Assembly (NCBI GenBank): GCA_020029535.1
Contig: JAIBJM010000022.1
Coordinates: forward strand, 1-52,228
DNA length: 52,228 nucleotides
From: Gammaproteobacteria bacterium
GTDB lineage: Bacteria; Pseudomonadota; Gammaproteobacteria; Steroidobacterales; Steroidobacteraceae
Direction of reading: 5' to 3'
The first letter of the stretch is position 1. Each line of letters begins with the position of its first letter. Positions 24,617 to 32,795 of the stretch are shown here, in pieces. The position numbers and the translations under genes are program-made. The notes below the pieces were generated by a model. It was not told the DNA's origin and ran no database searches. It saw only the letters and a list, made by a program, of their open reading frames with translations.

Positions 24617-26404
24617 CTAGCTGATCGACTTGCTCGTGAGGTTCGACAGGTCGCTTTCGACTCCAGCCGTGTTATACGACTTCACCGCGAAGTACCACGT
24701 GCCGGCAGCGAGATTGCTGATCTGGTAGGTGGTGATTCCAACTGTTGGAATATCAATAACTTGATCCAGCAGGTTGGCATTTGTTCCGTAATAAATGCGG
24801 TAACCCGCCAGATTGGTGAGCGCGCTGCCGTCGGTGTTCTGAGTGGGCGCCAGCCAGGACAACGTGGCGTCACGAGAGGAGACCTGGGTCACCACGATTG
24901 TGAAAGTGGGGAGGGCCGTGGTGGCAGTACCATCGCTGACGCTGATGACAATGTTCGAGAACGTGCCGGACGTGACAGGTGTGCCGCTCAGCTGGCCGGT
25001 CGAGGTGCTGAAAGTGGCCCAGGACGGCTTGTTGCTGATCGAGAAGCCCAGCATGTTGCCGTCGGCATCGGCCGCCACCGGCGTAAAGCTGTAAGCCTGC
25101 CCTGCGGTCACCGATGTGGCGGGTGTGCCGCTGATGGTGGGTGCGCGATTGCTCTGCGTGACCTGGATCGAGAAGGCGCCGAGCGCAGTGCTGGCCGTGC
25201 CATCGCCGACGCTGACGACGATGTTGCTGAAGGTACCGACATTCGCCGAGGTGGGCGTGCCGCTGAGACGACCGGTGGAAGTGCTGAAGGTCGCCCACGA
25301 GGGCTTGTTCTGGACGCTGAACGTCAGTGTGTTGCCATCGGCATCGCTGGCGGTGGGTGTGAAGCTGTAGGCGTTGCCGGTGGCGACGCTGGTGGTCGGA
25401 GTGCCGCTGATCGTCGGCGCGCGATTCACCACCGGAACGGAGGTTACTTCGATGGTGAAAGGCGCCAGGTTCGCCGACACCGTGCCGTCGCTGACGCTGA
25501 TGCGCACGTCGTAGTAGCTGCCGGTCTGAGCGGGTGTACCTGCTAGTGCGCCGGTGCTGGTGTTGAAGCTGGCCCAGCCGGGCTTGTTCTGGACGCTGAA
25601 CTTCAGTGTGTCGCCGTCGGCATCGCTGGCGGTGGGTGTGAAGGCATAGGCCTGATTCGCGACGCTGCTGCGCAGCGGGTCACCGGCGATGGTGGGCGCG
25701 CGGTTAGAGGCCATGACCTGGATCGTGAAGGCCGGCAGCGAGATGCTGCTCTTGCCATCAGTGACGCTGATAACGATGTTGGCGTAGCTGCCTACCTGCG
25801 TGCCGTCGGGCGTGCCCGTCAATGCGCCGCTGCCGGTGTTGAAGGTCGCCCAGGCCGGGCGATTGACGATGGAATAGCTCAGTGCATCGCCGTTGGCATC
25901 GCTGGCCGTGGGCTGGAAGCTGTAGCTCTGACCGACGGTCACTGCGACGGCCGGCGTACCGGAAATGACTGGCGCGGTATTGCCGTTGGCGCTGGTACGG
26001 TCGCGGACGCGGATCTTGAACGGTCCCACCGAGCCGCTGCGGCTGCTGCTGGCGGCGGTGATGGTGATCTCGGTGGTCTCGCCCACATCGGTGCTGGTGG
26101 GTGTGCCGCTCAGAGAACCGGTGCTGGAATCGAACTCCGTCCAGCCAGGCTGGCCGGCAATGGTGTAAGTCACCGGCTCAGGCTGCTGTTCGGCAACCAC
26201 GGGCTGGAACTGATAGGTGTCGCCTTCGCTGATTTCGGTGGTGGGCACTCCGCTCAGCGTGATGGACGCAGATTGTTCTTCGTTCGCCGTGGCGGGCGAA
26301 GTCTGCGTGGCGTCGTCGTCGCCATTGCACGCAGCCAGTAACGCAACGATCAACAGCGTAGGAAGAATCCGCCACTTTCGAGAAAGACTGTCCGGCGTCC
26401 ACAT
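24617..26404 (-). CDS. Lipoprotein with five Ig-like (He-PIG) repeats and a FnIII domain
   Basis: A 595-residue surface lipoprotein. ATG 26404 is chosen because AGGAG lies 8 nt upstream and it gives a clean signal peptide with lipobox LLAAC. After an acidic linker come five tandem repeats of about 90 residues, each with APxISGTP at the start, YSFTPTASDADGD-like motifs, and GWxxFxxSTGxLSGTP, the hallmark of the cadherin-like putative Ig (He-PIG) family. A C-terminal FnIII domain matches the protein at 23316-23717 almost residue for residue. Calcium binding through the DADGD loops and a role in adhesion or matrix are inferred. Confidence 0.87.
   Translation of the reverse strand: MWTPDSLSRKWRILPTLLIVALLAACNGDDDATQTSPATANEEQSASITLSGVPTTEISEGDTYQFQPVVAEQQPEPVTYTIAGQPGWTEFDSSTGSLSGTPTSTDVGETTEITITAASSSRSGSVGPFKIRVRDRTSANGNTAPVISGTPAVAVTVGQSYSFQPTASDANGDALSYSIVNRPAWATFNTGSGALTGTPDGTQVGSYANIVISVTDGKSSISLPAFTIQVMASNRAPTIAGDPLRSSVANQAYAFTPTASDADGDTLKFSVQNKPGWASFNTSTGALAGTPAQTGSYYDVRISVSDGTVSANLAPFTIEVTSVPVVNRAPTISGTPTTSVATGNAYSFTPTASDADGNTLTFSVQNKPSWATFSTSTGRLSGTPTSANVGTFSNIVVSVGDGTASTALGAFSIQVTQSNRAPTISGTPATSVTAGQAYSFTPVAADADGNMLGFSISNKPSWATFSTSTGQLSGTPVTSGTFSNIVISVSDGTATTALPTFTIVVTQVSSRDATLSWLAPTQNTDGSALTNLAGYRIYYGTNANLLDQVIDIPTVGITTYQISNLAAGTWYFAVKSYNTAGVESDLSNLTSKSIS
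24895..26250 (-). repeat. Coding tandem repeats (He-PIG units, about 270 bp period)
   Basis: The five Ig-like units are partly conserved in DNA; for example, segments near 25060-25140 and 25330-25420 encode the same TPxASDADG and ISGTP blocks. The two units nearest the FnIII end are the most alike, suggesting recent unit duplication. Confidence 0.6.
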
Positions 26405-26683
26405 GTCGCGCGCTCCTGCATGCATCCAGCGCGACGTAGACTAAGTTGCATGTATCGGGACTTAACAACTGTCGTTGTGCTCGCACGTCTGTGCGTTGCG
26501 ACGGCGTCGTCAATCGGCGTCAGCAGTCATAAAAATTTCTTGTTGCAGTCGTATCGATAACACGCAGAAGGCTGTGGAATTCAAAGATATTCCATTGCTT
26601 AAAATCATCGCGCCTGCGACGCGGTGAAGATCCGGAAAAAGTTTTGCGGGCGCGCGCTTGCTGCGTTCAAATCGGCGGACATC

Positions 26684-26776
26684 GCAACCGGGCGCCCGAC
26701 GGGTGCGTCGGAGCTCGGTTGCTAATGATCCGGATATTCAGATCTGTGATGCGCGTCATACGCGCATCACCATCCG
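26684..26776 (+). ncRNA. Candidate structured RNA element
   Basis: Two adjacent two-part hairpins are visible. The first is GCAACCG (26684-26690) with CGGTTGC (26716-26722), enclosing CCGAC/GTCGG. The second is CGGAT (26731-26735) with ATCCG (26772-26776), enclosing a perfect 11-bp stem GTGATGCGCGT/ACGCGCATCAC around a CAT loop (26746-26770). More stems follow near 26797-26839. I do not recognise a known RNA family, and strand and transcription are unproven. Confidence 0.35.
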
Positions 26777-26921
26777 CAATGTCCGTCCGCTGCGGCCGAC
26801 GACAGAGCTGCTCGCGGCGGTCTTCGTCGCGTGCGCGACCACCACGCGACCGCCTGTTCACGCATCGTTCGTTGTGGGTAAATTTTGTCGCTATAACAGC
26901 CAGTTAGTCGTAAGCAATGGC

Positions 26922-26951
26922 TTGACAGAACCCCAGCTTACCGCGTACCGT
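26922..26951 (+). promoter_or_regulatory. Promoter of the tRNA-Ala/tRNA-Glu unit
   Basis: An exact TTGACA (26922-26927) is followed after 18 nt by TACCGT (26946-26951), a poor -10, and then a GC-rich discriminator typical of stringently controlled stable RNA promoters. The mature tRNA-Ala starts 15 nt later. Confidence 0.55.
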
Positions 26952-26965
26952 CGCGACCCTTTCGT

Positions 26966-27041
<76 letters not shown>

Positions 27042-27060
27042 AGTTTGCACTGGTTGCCGG

Positions 27061-27136
27061 GTCCCCATCGTCTAGAGGCCTAGGACATCACCCTTTCACG
27101 GTGGTAACCGGGGTTCGAATCCCCGTGGGGACGCCA
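27061..27136 (+). tRNA. tRNA-Glu (TTC)
   Basis: A complete cloverleaf 19 nt after tRNA-Ala: acceptor GTCCCCA/TGGGGAC, the CGTCTAGAGGCCTAGGACA D-arm region typical of tRNA-Glu, anticodon loop CTTTCAC (anticodon TTC), T arm CCGGGGTTCGAATCCCCG, and an encoded CCA. It is probably co-transcribed with tRNA-Ala. Confidence 0.98.
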
Positions 27137-27167
27137 ACCAGCCCTCGCCGCAAGCTGGGGCAGGAAC

Positions 27168-28526
27168 TCACCGCCCCTTGAAATCATCCGGCACCAGCTG
27201 GTGCCGCCCGAGCAGTTTGTAGAAGTCGGTGCGGTTGCGCTTGGCCAGGCGCGCGGCCTGGCTGACATTGCCGCCGGTGATCTGCAGGATCTGCGACAGG
27301 TAGCTGCGCGTGAATTCATCGCGCGCCTCGTCGAAGGACACCAGCCGCGTCTGCGTGCCGCCCAGCGACTGCTGTACCAGTTCCACCGGAATGATCGGCG
27401 TCTGCGCTACGGCGCAGGTCTGGCGCACCACGTTCTGCAGCTGGCGCACATTGCCGGGCCATTCGCTGGTGGCGAGCAGCTCGACGGCCTCCGGCGCGTA
27501 GATTTTGCGCACCCCGGTTTCTTTGGCGATCTGCGCCAGGAAGTGGCCCGCCAGCAGCGGGATGTCTTCGCGGCGCTTCGACAGCGGCGGCAGGTCGATG
27601 TGCACCACGTTGAGCCGGTAGTACAGATCCTCGCGGAAACTGCCGGCGGTCATCAGTTGCTGCAGGTCGCGATGTGTGGAGGAGATCACGCGCACATTGA
27701 CCGCGATGCCATCTGCAGCACCCACTGGTCGAACCGCGTTCTCCTGCAGTACGCGCAGCAACTTGACCTGCAGTCCCGCGGGCAGCTCGCTGATCTCCTC
27801 GAGCAGCAGCGTGCCACCATCGGCGTTGAGGAACAGGCCACGCAGTGCCTTGTGCGTGCCGGCCGCGGCGCGGCCGAACAGTTCGACATCCAGCAGGTCT
27901 TCGGCCATGCCGCTGCAATTGACGGTGACGAAGGGCTTGGCGCGGCGCGGGCTGGCATTGTGAATCGCCTGCGCCAGCAGTTCCTTGCCGGTGCCGCTCT
28001 CGCCGGTGATCAGCAAGCGTGTGTCGGTGCCAGCGACCATGTGCGCCTGGCCGAGCCGCTCGTCCATGAGGGCGCTGCGCGTGATGATGCTGGCGCGCCA
28101 GTCATCGCCGGTGTCAGTGAAACCGGAGATCTTCAGTGCCTTCTGCACCTGCGACAGCAGTTCCTGCTTCTCCACCGGCTTGGTGAGGAAGCCGAAAGCA
28201 CCCATCTGCGTGGCCTGCACGGCGTCGGGAATGGTGCCGTGCGCGGTCAGCATGATGACCTTCAGTCCCGGCCAGCGGCTTTGCAATTCCTTCAGCAGGC
28301 TGATGCCGTCCATCTGGTCCATGCGGAGGTCGGAGATCACCAGGTCGGGCCGGAAGCGGCTGGCGGCGGCCAACGCCTGCACGCCGTTTTCCACGGCTTC
28401 GACTTCGTAGTTTTCCGCGCGCAACCGGATGGTCAGCAATCGCAGCAGGCCCGGGTCATCGTCGACCGCGAGGATACGCGCCTTGCGCTTGGTGTTCTGA
28501 TTGTTGTGGCTCGATACATTGATCAC
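27168..28526 (-). CDS. glrR: GlrR-like response regulator lacking the GAFTGA loop
   Basis: A 452-residue NtrC-family regulator: receiver with Asp66 (about residues 15-130), AAA+ domain with Walker A GESGTGKE (175-182) and arginine-finger region FREDLYYRLN (about 298-307), and a Fis-type helix-turn-helix (GGNVSQAARLAKRNRTDFYKLL, about 415-440). Its context (kinase, QseG-like lipoprotein, regulator) matches the GlrK-QseG-GlrR system. The loop that normally carries GAFTGA is replaced by RAAAGTHKALR (219-229), about three residues shorter, and the Walker B Asp is Glu (LLLEE). Both changes argue against normal sigma-54 activation. It overlaps the lipoprotein gene by 4 nt. Confidence 0.9.
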   Translation of the reverse strand: MINVSSHNNQNTKRKARILAVDDDPGLLRLLTIRLRAENYEVEAVENGVQALAAASRFRPDLVISDLRMDQMDGISLLKELQSRWPGLKVIMLTAHGTIPDAVQATQMGAFGFLTKPVEKQELLSQVQKALKISGFTDTGDDWRASIITRSALMDERLGQAHMVAGTDTRLLITGESGTGKELLAQAIHNASPRRAKPFVTVNCSGMAEDLLDVELFGRAAAGTHKALRGLFLNADGGTLLLEEISELPAGLQVKLLRVLQENAVRPVGAADGIAVNVRVISSTHRDLQQLMTAGSFREDLYYRLNVVHIDLPPLSKRREDIPLLAGHFLAQIAKETGVRKIYAPEAVELLATSEWPGNVRQLQNVVRQTCAVAQTPIIPVELVQQSLGGTQTRLVSFDEARDEFTRSYLSQILQITGGNVSQAARLAKRNRTDFYKLLGRHQLVPDDFKGR

Positions 28527-29173
28527 GGCTTGCGTCCTTCCGCCGCGTTCTGGCGTTCGGTCAGATTGCGCTCGATCTTGGCTATGGCGTCCAGCTTGGC
28601 CTGCGCTTCCTCGAGCTGTTTGCGCAGTTTGGCATTCTCGTCCAGTTCGTTCTGCAGTCTGCGGTTGGCAACAGCCAGACGGTCGCGTTCGATGCGATCG
28701 GTGTCCACCTGCAGGCGCAGGTTGTCGGTGCGCAGGCCCAGCTCGCGGTCCAGCTGCGTCAGCTGTACCAGCGTCAGCGCGCGTTCCACCGGGGCCAGGG
28801 ATTCAGGCTGCGCCGCCAGTTCGCGCAGCAGCATGCGGGCCTGATCCGGATCGCGGGCCACGGGGCCGGGTAGTCCCAGCACCAGTGCATAGCGCAACTG
28901 GGCCGGTCCGCGCGGTGCGCGCTCGTATGCAATACGGGAGCTGGCCAGGATCTCAGCCTGTTCGGCCGGCCCGCCCTGCGCCAGCCGCTGCAGCATCTGG
29001 ATGGTGTCGGCCATCATCAGTGCCACCGTGGTATCGCGGTCCGGGGTCGGCGTGGCGGCGGTGGCGGTCTGCGATGAGCGCAGACTCTCCAGCGAGGCGC
29101 AGCCGGTGCTCAGCAAGGCAGCCAGGCCGATCAGCGGCCAGCATCGGATCATGGAGCGGCGGTCAGGCTGCAT
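28523..29173 (-). CDS. qseG: QseG/YfhG-like lipoprotein
   Basis: A 216-residue protein starting at the ATG at 29173, which is preceded by AGGAAGG in the minus sense. The signal peptide ends at lipobox LLSTGC. The rest is helical, with a C-terminal coiled coil (about residues 160-205, NLRLQVDTDRIERDRLAVANRRLQ...). Position between kinase and regulator and overall form match QseG (YfhG), an outer-membrane lipoprotein of the GlrK/GlrR (QseE/QseF) system. It overlaps the kinase gene by 11 nt and the regulator gene by 4 nt. Confidence 0.75.
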   Translation of the reverse strand: MQPDRRSMIRCWPLIGLAALLSTGCASLESLRSSQTATAATPTPDRDTTVALMMADTIQMLQRLAQGGPAEQAEILASSRIAYERAPRGPAQLRYALVLGLPGPVARDPDQARMLLRELAAQPESLAPVERALTLVQLTQLDRELGLRTDNLRLQVDTDRIERDRLAVANRRLQNELDENAKLRKQLEEAQAKLDAIAKIERNLTERQNAAEGRKP

Positions 29174-30701
29174 GGGCCTTCCTGCGCGCGGTGACTGCAT
29201 TGACATCGGTTTCAGCACGGGTCTCCGGCGTGGCCTGGCCGCGCAATGGCATGTGCATACGGAAATGCGCGCCGGGGTACTGTCCGTCCATCAGCTCGAT
29301 GGTGCCCTGGTGTACGCCGACGAATTCATGTACCACCGACAGGCCGATGCCGGTGCCCTTGACGCGCCCGCCCGGCGAACGGCCGGTGTAGAAGGCGTCG
29401 AAAATATGGGCGCGATCATCTTCCGGGATGCCGGGTCCGGCGTCGGCAATGTCCAGTACCAGCTGCGCGCCGTCGCCGCGCGCATGCAGGTAGATCACGC
29501 CGCCACGCGGCGAGTATTTGATCGCATTCGACAACAGGTTCTCCAGAATCAGTCTCAGTTTGCCGCGGTCCGCCTGCAGCGTCAGTTCGTCGATCTGCAC
29601 ATCGAGGCGCACCCGCTGCGAGACCAGCGTCAGCTGCTGGTTTTCCAGCACCTGCTTGATCAGCGGCCGCAGGCGGAATTCCGACAACTCGAGTTTCAGG
29701 CTGTTGCTCTGCCAGGCGCTGAAGGACAACAGGTTTTCGATCAGCCGCTGCAGCTTTATGCCGTTATCCTGCAGGATGGCCGCGACCTCGCGCTGCCCCG
29801 ACTCCAGCGGTCCCACGGCACCATCCATCAGCAGTTCGGTGCCTTCGCGGATATTGGCCAGCGGCGTCTTGAGCTCATGGGACATGTGGCGCAGGAAGCG
29901 GTTCCGTTCCTGCGCCAGTTCGAACAGGCGGTTGCGCAGCCATTCCAGCTGGATGCCGAGGCGCTGCAGGTCGACCGGGCCGCGCACGGCGATCGGGTTG
30001 ACGAAATTGCCGCCACCCAGCTCGGTAATCGCACGGTCCAGCTGCCGCAGCGGCCGGCCCAGACCGAAGGCAAAGGCCAGCACGGCCAGCAGCAGCAGCG
30101 GCAACAGCAGCGAGGCTTCCAGGAACAGCTGTCGGCGCGCGGCGCCGGTCTGTGCCTCCAGCGAGGCCAGCTCGGTATCGATCTGCTCGTTGATCAGCGT
30201 GCTGATGCGCGCGGCGCGTGCACTCAGTGCTGCCAGCTCGGCATCGGCGGCAGCGGCGCCGGCCACGGCGGCGTTGGAGCTGGCAGGTGCCGAATTGCTG
30301 CTGCGCCCGGTGCCGACGGCGGCGCGCACATTGCGCTGTGCGGCGGCGAAATCGGCGATGGCTTGCTGGGCCTCCGCCGAGTTCACCTGGCCGCGCAGGG
30401 TTGCCACCGTGGTGGCCAGCCGCTCATCGTGTTCGCGGAAGGTGGCCAGCACCGACGCATCGCCCAGTACCTGGTACAGCCGGGCGGCTCGTTCCAGCGA
30501 GGCGATCTGGCCGAACATGTCCTGGGAAAGGCGGGTGGTCTGTACGCTCTCCTGCACCAGCAGCTGGCTGAAGGTGGTCAGTTGCCGGATCTGGAAGGTG
30601 GCGTTGATGATGGCCGCCAGCAGGGGCACGGCAATGATGGCCATGCCCAGCAGCAGGAAGCCGTTCAACGATTTGGGCAGACTCAGACGCATCGCAGCCA
30701 T
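29163..30701 (-). CDS. glrK: GlrK-like sensor histidine kinase
   Basis: A 512-residue membrane kinase: TM1 about residues 15-35, a helical periplasmic domain with an Ala/Ser-rich insert near residues 130-155, TM2 about 195-218, HAMP, then the kinase core with MSHELKTPLANI (phospho-His), ENLLSNAIKYS, DAGPGIPEDD and KGTGIGLSVV. All catalytic motifs are intact. In E. coli GlrK phosphorylates GlrR in response to envelope conditions. It is first in the three-gene operon; ATG 30701 is used, with ATG 30692 as an alternative. Confidence 0.88.
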   Translation of the reverse strand: MAAMRLSLPKSLNGFLLLGMAIIAVPLLAAIINATFQIRQLTTFSQLLVQESVQTTRLSQDMFGQIASLERAARLYQVLGDASVLATFREHDERLATTVATLRGQVNSAEAQQAIADFAAAQRNVRAAVGTGRSSNSAPASSNAAVAGAAAADAELAALSARAARISTLINEQIDTELASLEAQTGAARRQLFLEASLLLPLLLLAVLAFAFGLGRPLRQLDRAITELGGGNFVNPIAVRGPVDLQRLGIQLEWLRNRLFELAQERNRFLRHMSHELKTPLANIREGTELLMDGAVGPLESGQREVAAILQDNGIKLQRLIENLLSFSAWQSNSLKLELSEFRLRPLIKQVLENQQLTLVSQRVRLDVQIDELTLQADRGKLRLILENLLSNAIKYSPRGGVIYLHARGDGAQLVLDIADAGPGIPEDDRAHIFDAFYTGRSPGGRVKGTGIGLSVVHEFVGVHQGTIELMDGQYPGAHFRMHMPLRGQATPETRAETDVNAVTARRKAHAA

Positions 30702-30744
30702 TGTAAGTCAGGGCAGCGGGCAGGGCGCGTCAACCCCCCGCCGC

Positions 30745-31743
30745 CTATTGCCAGGGCGACTGCAGCAGTTGCTGTTCCCAGCGCAGGCCGCTGCGCACGA
30801 TCTCGTCCAGCTGGTCCAGCCGGGGCTGCCAGCCCAGCACCTGGCGGATGCGGTCGGCGCGGGCCACCAGCGACGGCGGATCGCCCTCGCGCCGCGGTTC
30901 CTCGCGTACGACCAGCGGGCGGCCGGAGACGCGCTGCACCGAGTCCAGTACTTCGCGCACGCTGTAGCCATGCCCGTAGCCGCAGTTGACCACGGTGGCG
31001 CTGCCGCCACGGCGCAGGTAGTCCAGGGCGTCGAGGTGGGCGCGGGCCAGATCCTCGACGTGGATGTAATCCCGCACGCCGGTGCCATCGGCCGTGGGGT
31101 AGTCGGTGCCGTAAATCGACACATGCGACCGTTTGCCCACTGCCGCTTCACAGGCCACCTTGATCAGCAGTGTGGCCTTGGCGGTGGATTGCCCGATGCG
31201 GCCCTGTGGATCGGAGCCGGCCACATTGAAATAGCGCAGGCTGACGTAGCGGAAATCGGTGACCGCGGCCAGGTCGCGCAGGATCATCTCCGACATCAGC
31301 TTGGAGGTGCCGTAGGGATTGATCGGCGCCAGCGGCTGTTCCTCGCTGGCGGCACCGCCCGGTGGAATGCCGTACACCGCGGCGGTCGAGGAAAACACGA
31401 ACTGCCGTACCTTGCCCTGCATGCAGCTCTCCAGCAGGTTGCGGGTCATGCTGGTGTTGTTGGCGTAGTACTTCAGCGGGTCGCGCACCGACTCCGGCAC
31501 GATGGTCTTGGCGGCGAAGTGCATCACCGTGTCCACGTCGTGCTCGGCCAGCACACGGCTGACCAGCTGCTGATCGCCCATGTCGCCCACCACCAACGGG
31601 GCATCGATCACTGCCTGACGGAAACCCGTGGACAGGTTGTCCAGTACCACCACGCGTTCGCCGCGCGCGCGCAGTTGCATCACCACGTGGCTGCCGATGT
31701 AACCGGCGCCGCCGGTCACCAGAATCGATTGTTGGTTGCTCAT
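30745..31743 (-). CDS. galE: UDP-glucose 4-epimerase
   Basis: A 332-residue short-chain dehydrogenase/reductase that interconverts UDP-glucose and UDP-galactose, linking central sugars to polysaccharide synthesis. Visible are the NAD-binding GGAGYIGSH, a TAAVYG block with the catalytic Ser/Thr region, YGTSKLMSE (the Tyr-x3-Lys pair), RYFNVAGSDPQG, and the late RAHLDAL. ATG 31743 (MSNQQS) is used; ATG 31752 adds three residues. It is divergent from srkA, with a 34-nt gap. Confidence 0.93.
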   Translation of the reverse strand: MSNQQSILVTGGAGYIGSHVVMQLRARGERVVVLDNLSTGFRQAVIDAPLVVGDMGDQQLVSRVLAEHDVDTVMHFAAKTIVPESVRDPLKYYANNTSMTRNLLESCMQGKVRQFVFSSTAAVYGIPPGGAASEEQPLAPINPYGTSKLMSEMILRDLAAVTDFRYVSLRYFNVAGSDPQGRIGQSTAKATLLIKVACEAAVGKRSHVSIYGTDYPTADGTGVRDYIHVEDLARAHLDALDYLRRGGSATVVNCGYGHGYSVREVLDSVQRVSGRPLVVREEPRREGDPPSLVARADRIRQVLGWQPRLDQLDEIVRSGLRWEQQLLQSPWQ

Positions 31744-31777
31744 GTGCGGCATGATAACGGCATTGCCCGGAGCAGCT

Positions 31778-32773
31778 GTGAACCACCCTTCAAAATCAAC
31801 CCCTTACGCAGAACTGAGTCCCGACCTGGTGCTGACGATTGCGGAGCAGCTGCAACTGCGGCCCGACGGCCGGCTGTTTGCGCTCAACAGTTACGAGAAC
31901 CGCGTCTACCGCGTGGGCCGTGAAGACGCCGAGGCCGTGGTACTGAAGTTCTATCGCGAGGGGCGCTGGAGCGACGCACAGATTCTCGAAGAGCATGCCT
32001 TTGCGCTGGAACTGGCCGCCGCGGAGATCCCGGTGGTGGCGCCGCTCCAGTTGCAGAACGGCAGCACGCTGCAGCGCTGTGAGGGATTTCGCGTGACGGC
32101 CTTTCCGCTGCAGGCCGGTGCTGCGCCGGAACTGGACCATCCCGGTGCGCGCGAAGTGCTGGGCCGCACGCTGGGGCGCATTCATGCCTGCGGCACACGC
32201 CAGCGGTTCAGGCACAGGCTTACGCTGGAAGGTGATCGGCTGGGTGGGCGTGCCCGCCAGGTGGTACTGGCCTCCGGGCGCCTGCCGGATGCGCTACGCG
32301 ACCGCTACGCCGATCTCAGCGCCATGCTGCTCGAGCGCATCGAGGCCGTATGGGCGCCGCTGCGGCCGCTGCGCACGGTGCGCCTGCATGGCGATTGCCA
32401 TCTGGGCAATCTGCTGTGGCGCCCCACCGGCCCTCTGTTCGTCGATCTGGATGACTGCATGCAGGGCCCAGCCATGCAGGATCTTTGGATGTTCCTGTCC
32501 GGCAGCGCCGATGAGCAGCGCGGCCAATGGCAGCAGCTGATGAGCGGCTACGAACAGTTCGCGATGCTCGACTATGCCGAGATCCGCCTGATCGAAGCAC
32601 TGCGCGCCACGCGCATGCTGAATCACGCGGCCTGGATCGCCGAGCGCTGGGCTGATCCGGCCTTTCCGCGGGCCTTTCCATGGTTCGGCGAGCCGCGCTT
32701 CTGGGAGCAGCATCTGAACGATCTGGCTGAGCAGTGTGCGGCCGTCAGCGAGCCGCCGGCGCTGGCTGGCTAG
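31778..32773 (+). CDS. srkA: SrkA/RdoA-type stress-response Ser/Thr kinase
   Basis: A 331-residue protein of the YihE/SrkA family, a eukaryotic-type kinase fold that in E. coli protects against oxidative and envelope-stress death. The start is GTG 31778, 5 nt after GGAG (31769-31772). Hallmarks are FALNSYENRVYRV, the Lys in VVLKFYREGRW, the catalytic LHGDCHLGNLLW and the metal-binding FVDLDD, followed by the C-terminal RMLNHAAWIAERW segment. Length is normal. Confidence 0.93.
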   Translation: MNHPSKSTPYAELSPDLVLTIAEQLQLRPDGRLFALNSYENRVYRVGREDAEAVVLKFYREGRWSDAQILEEHAFALELAAAEIPVVAPLQLQNGSTLQRCEGFRVTAFPLQAGAAPELDHPGAREVLGRTLGRIHACGTRQRFRHRLTLEGDRLGGRARQVVLASGRLPDALRDRYADLSAMLLERIEAVWAPLRPLRTVRLHGDCHLGNLLWRPTGPLFVDLDDCMQGPAMQDLWMFLSGSADEQRGQWQQLMSGYEQFAMLDYAEIRLIEALRATRMLNHAAWIAERWADPAFPRAFPWFGEPRFWEQHLNDLAEQCAAVSEPPALAG

Positions 32774-32795
32774 CGTCGCTGCGCTGTGCAAGTTA

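Larger units (their letters stand above)
26405..26965. other. Gene-free region rich in inverted repeats before tRNA-Ala
   Basis: About 560 nt with no convincing gene. It contains the leader of the minus-strand Ig-like lipoprotein, with a small hairpin ACAAC-TGTC-GTTGT (26465-26478) resembling the one in the FnIII leader. An inverted repeat TGGAAT-N8-ATTCCA (26575-26594) lies just before a plus-strand TAAAAT (26600-26605), and a series of strong stem-loops spans 26684-26839. The local sequence is AT-richer around 26525-26640. Confidence 0.55.

Noticed and set aside
24545-25546. 333-codon plus-strand frame opposite the Ig-repeat lipoprotein
   Set aside because: Its repeats merely mirror the repeats of the opposite gene; no start signal or family.
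26405-26620. A second GEMM riboswitch before the large Ig-repeat lipoprotein
   Set aside because: Only a small hairpin similar to the FnIII leader is present; none of the conserved aptamer blocks can be found.
27201-28844. 547-codon plus-strand frame opposite the GlrR-like gene
   Set aside because: Antisense shadow without family features; the minus-strand gene has full receiver, AAA+ and HTH motifs.
29001-31923. Very long plus-strand open frames (662 and 801 codons) opposite glrK and galE
   Set aside because: They lie antisense to well-supported genes; composition is Arg/Gln/His or Ser/Arg-rich with no domain, as expected for shadow frames in GC-rich DNA.
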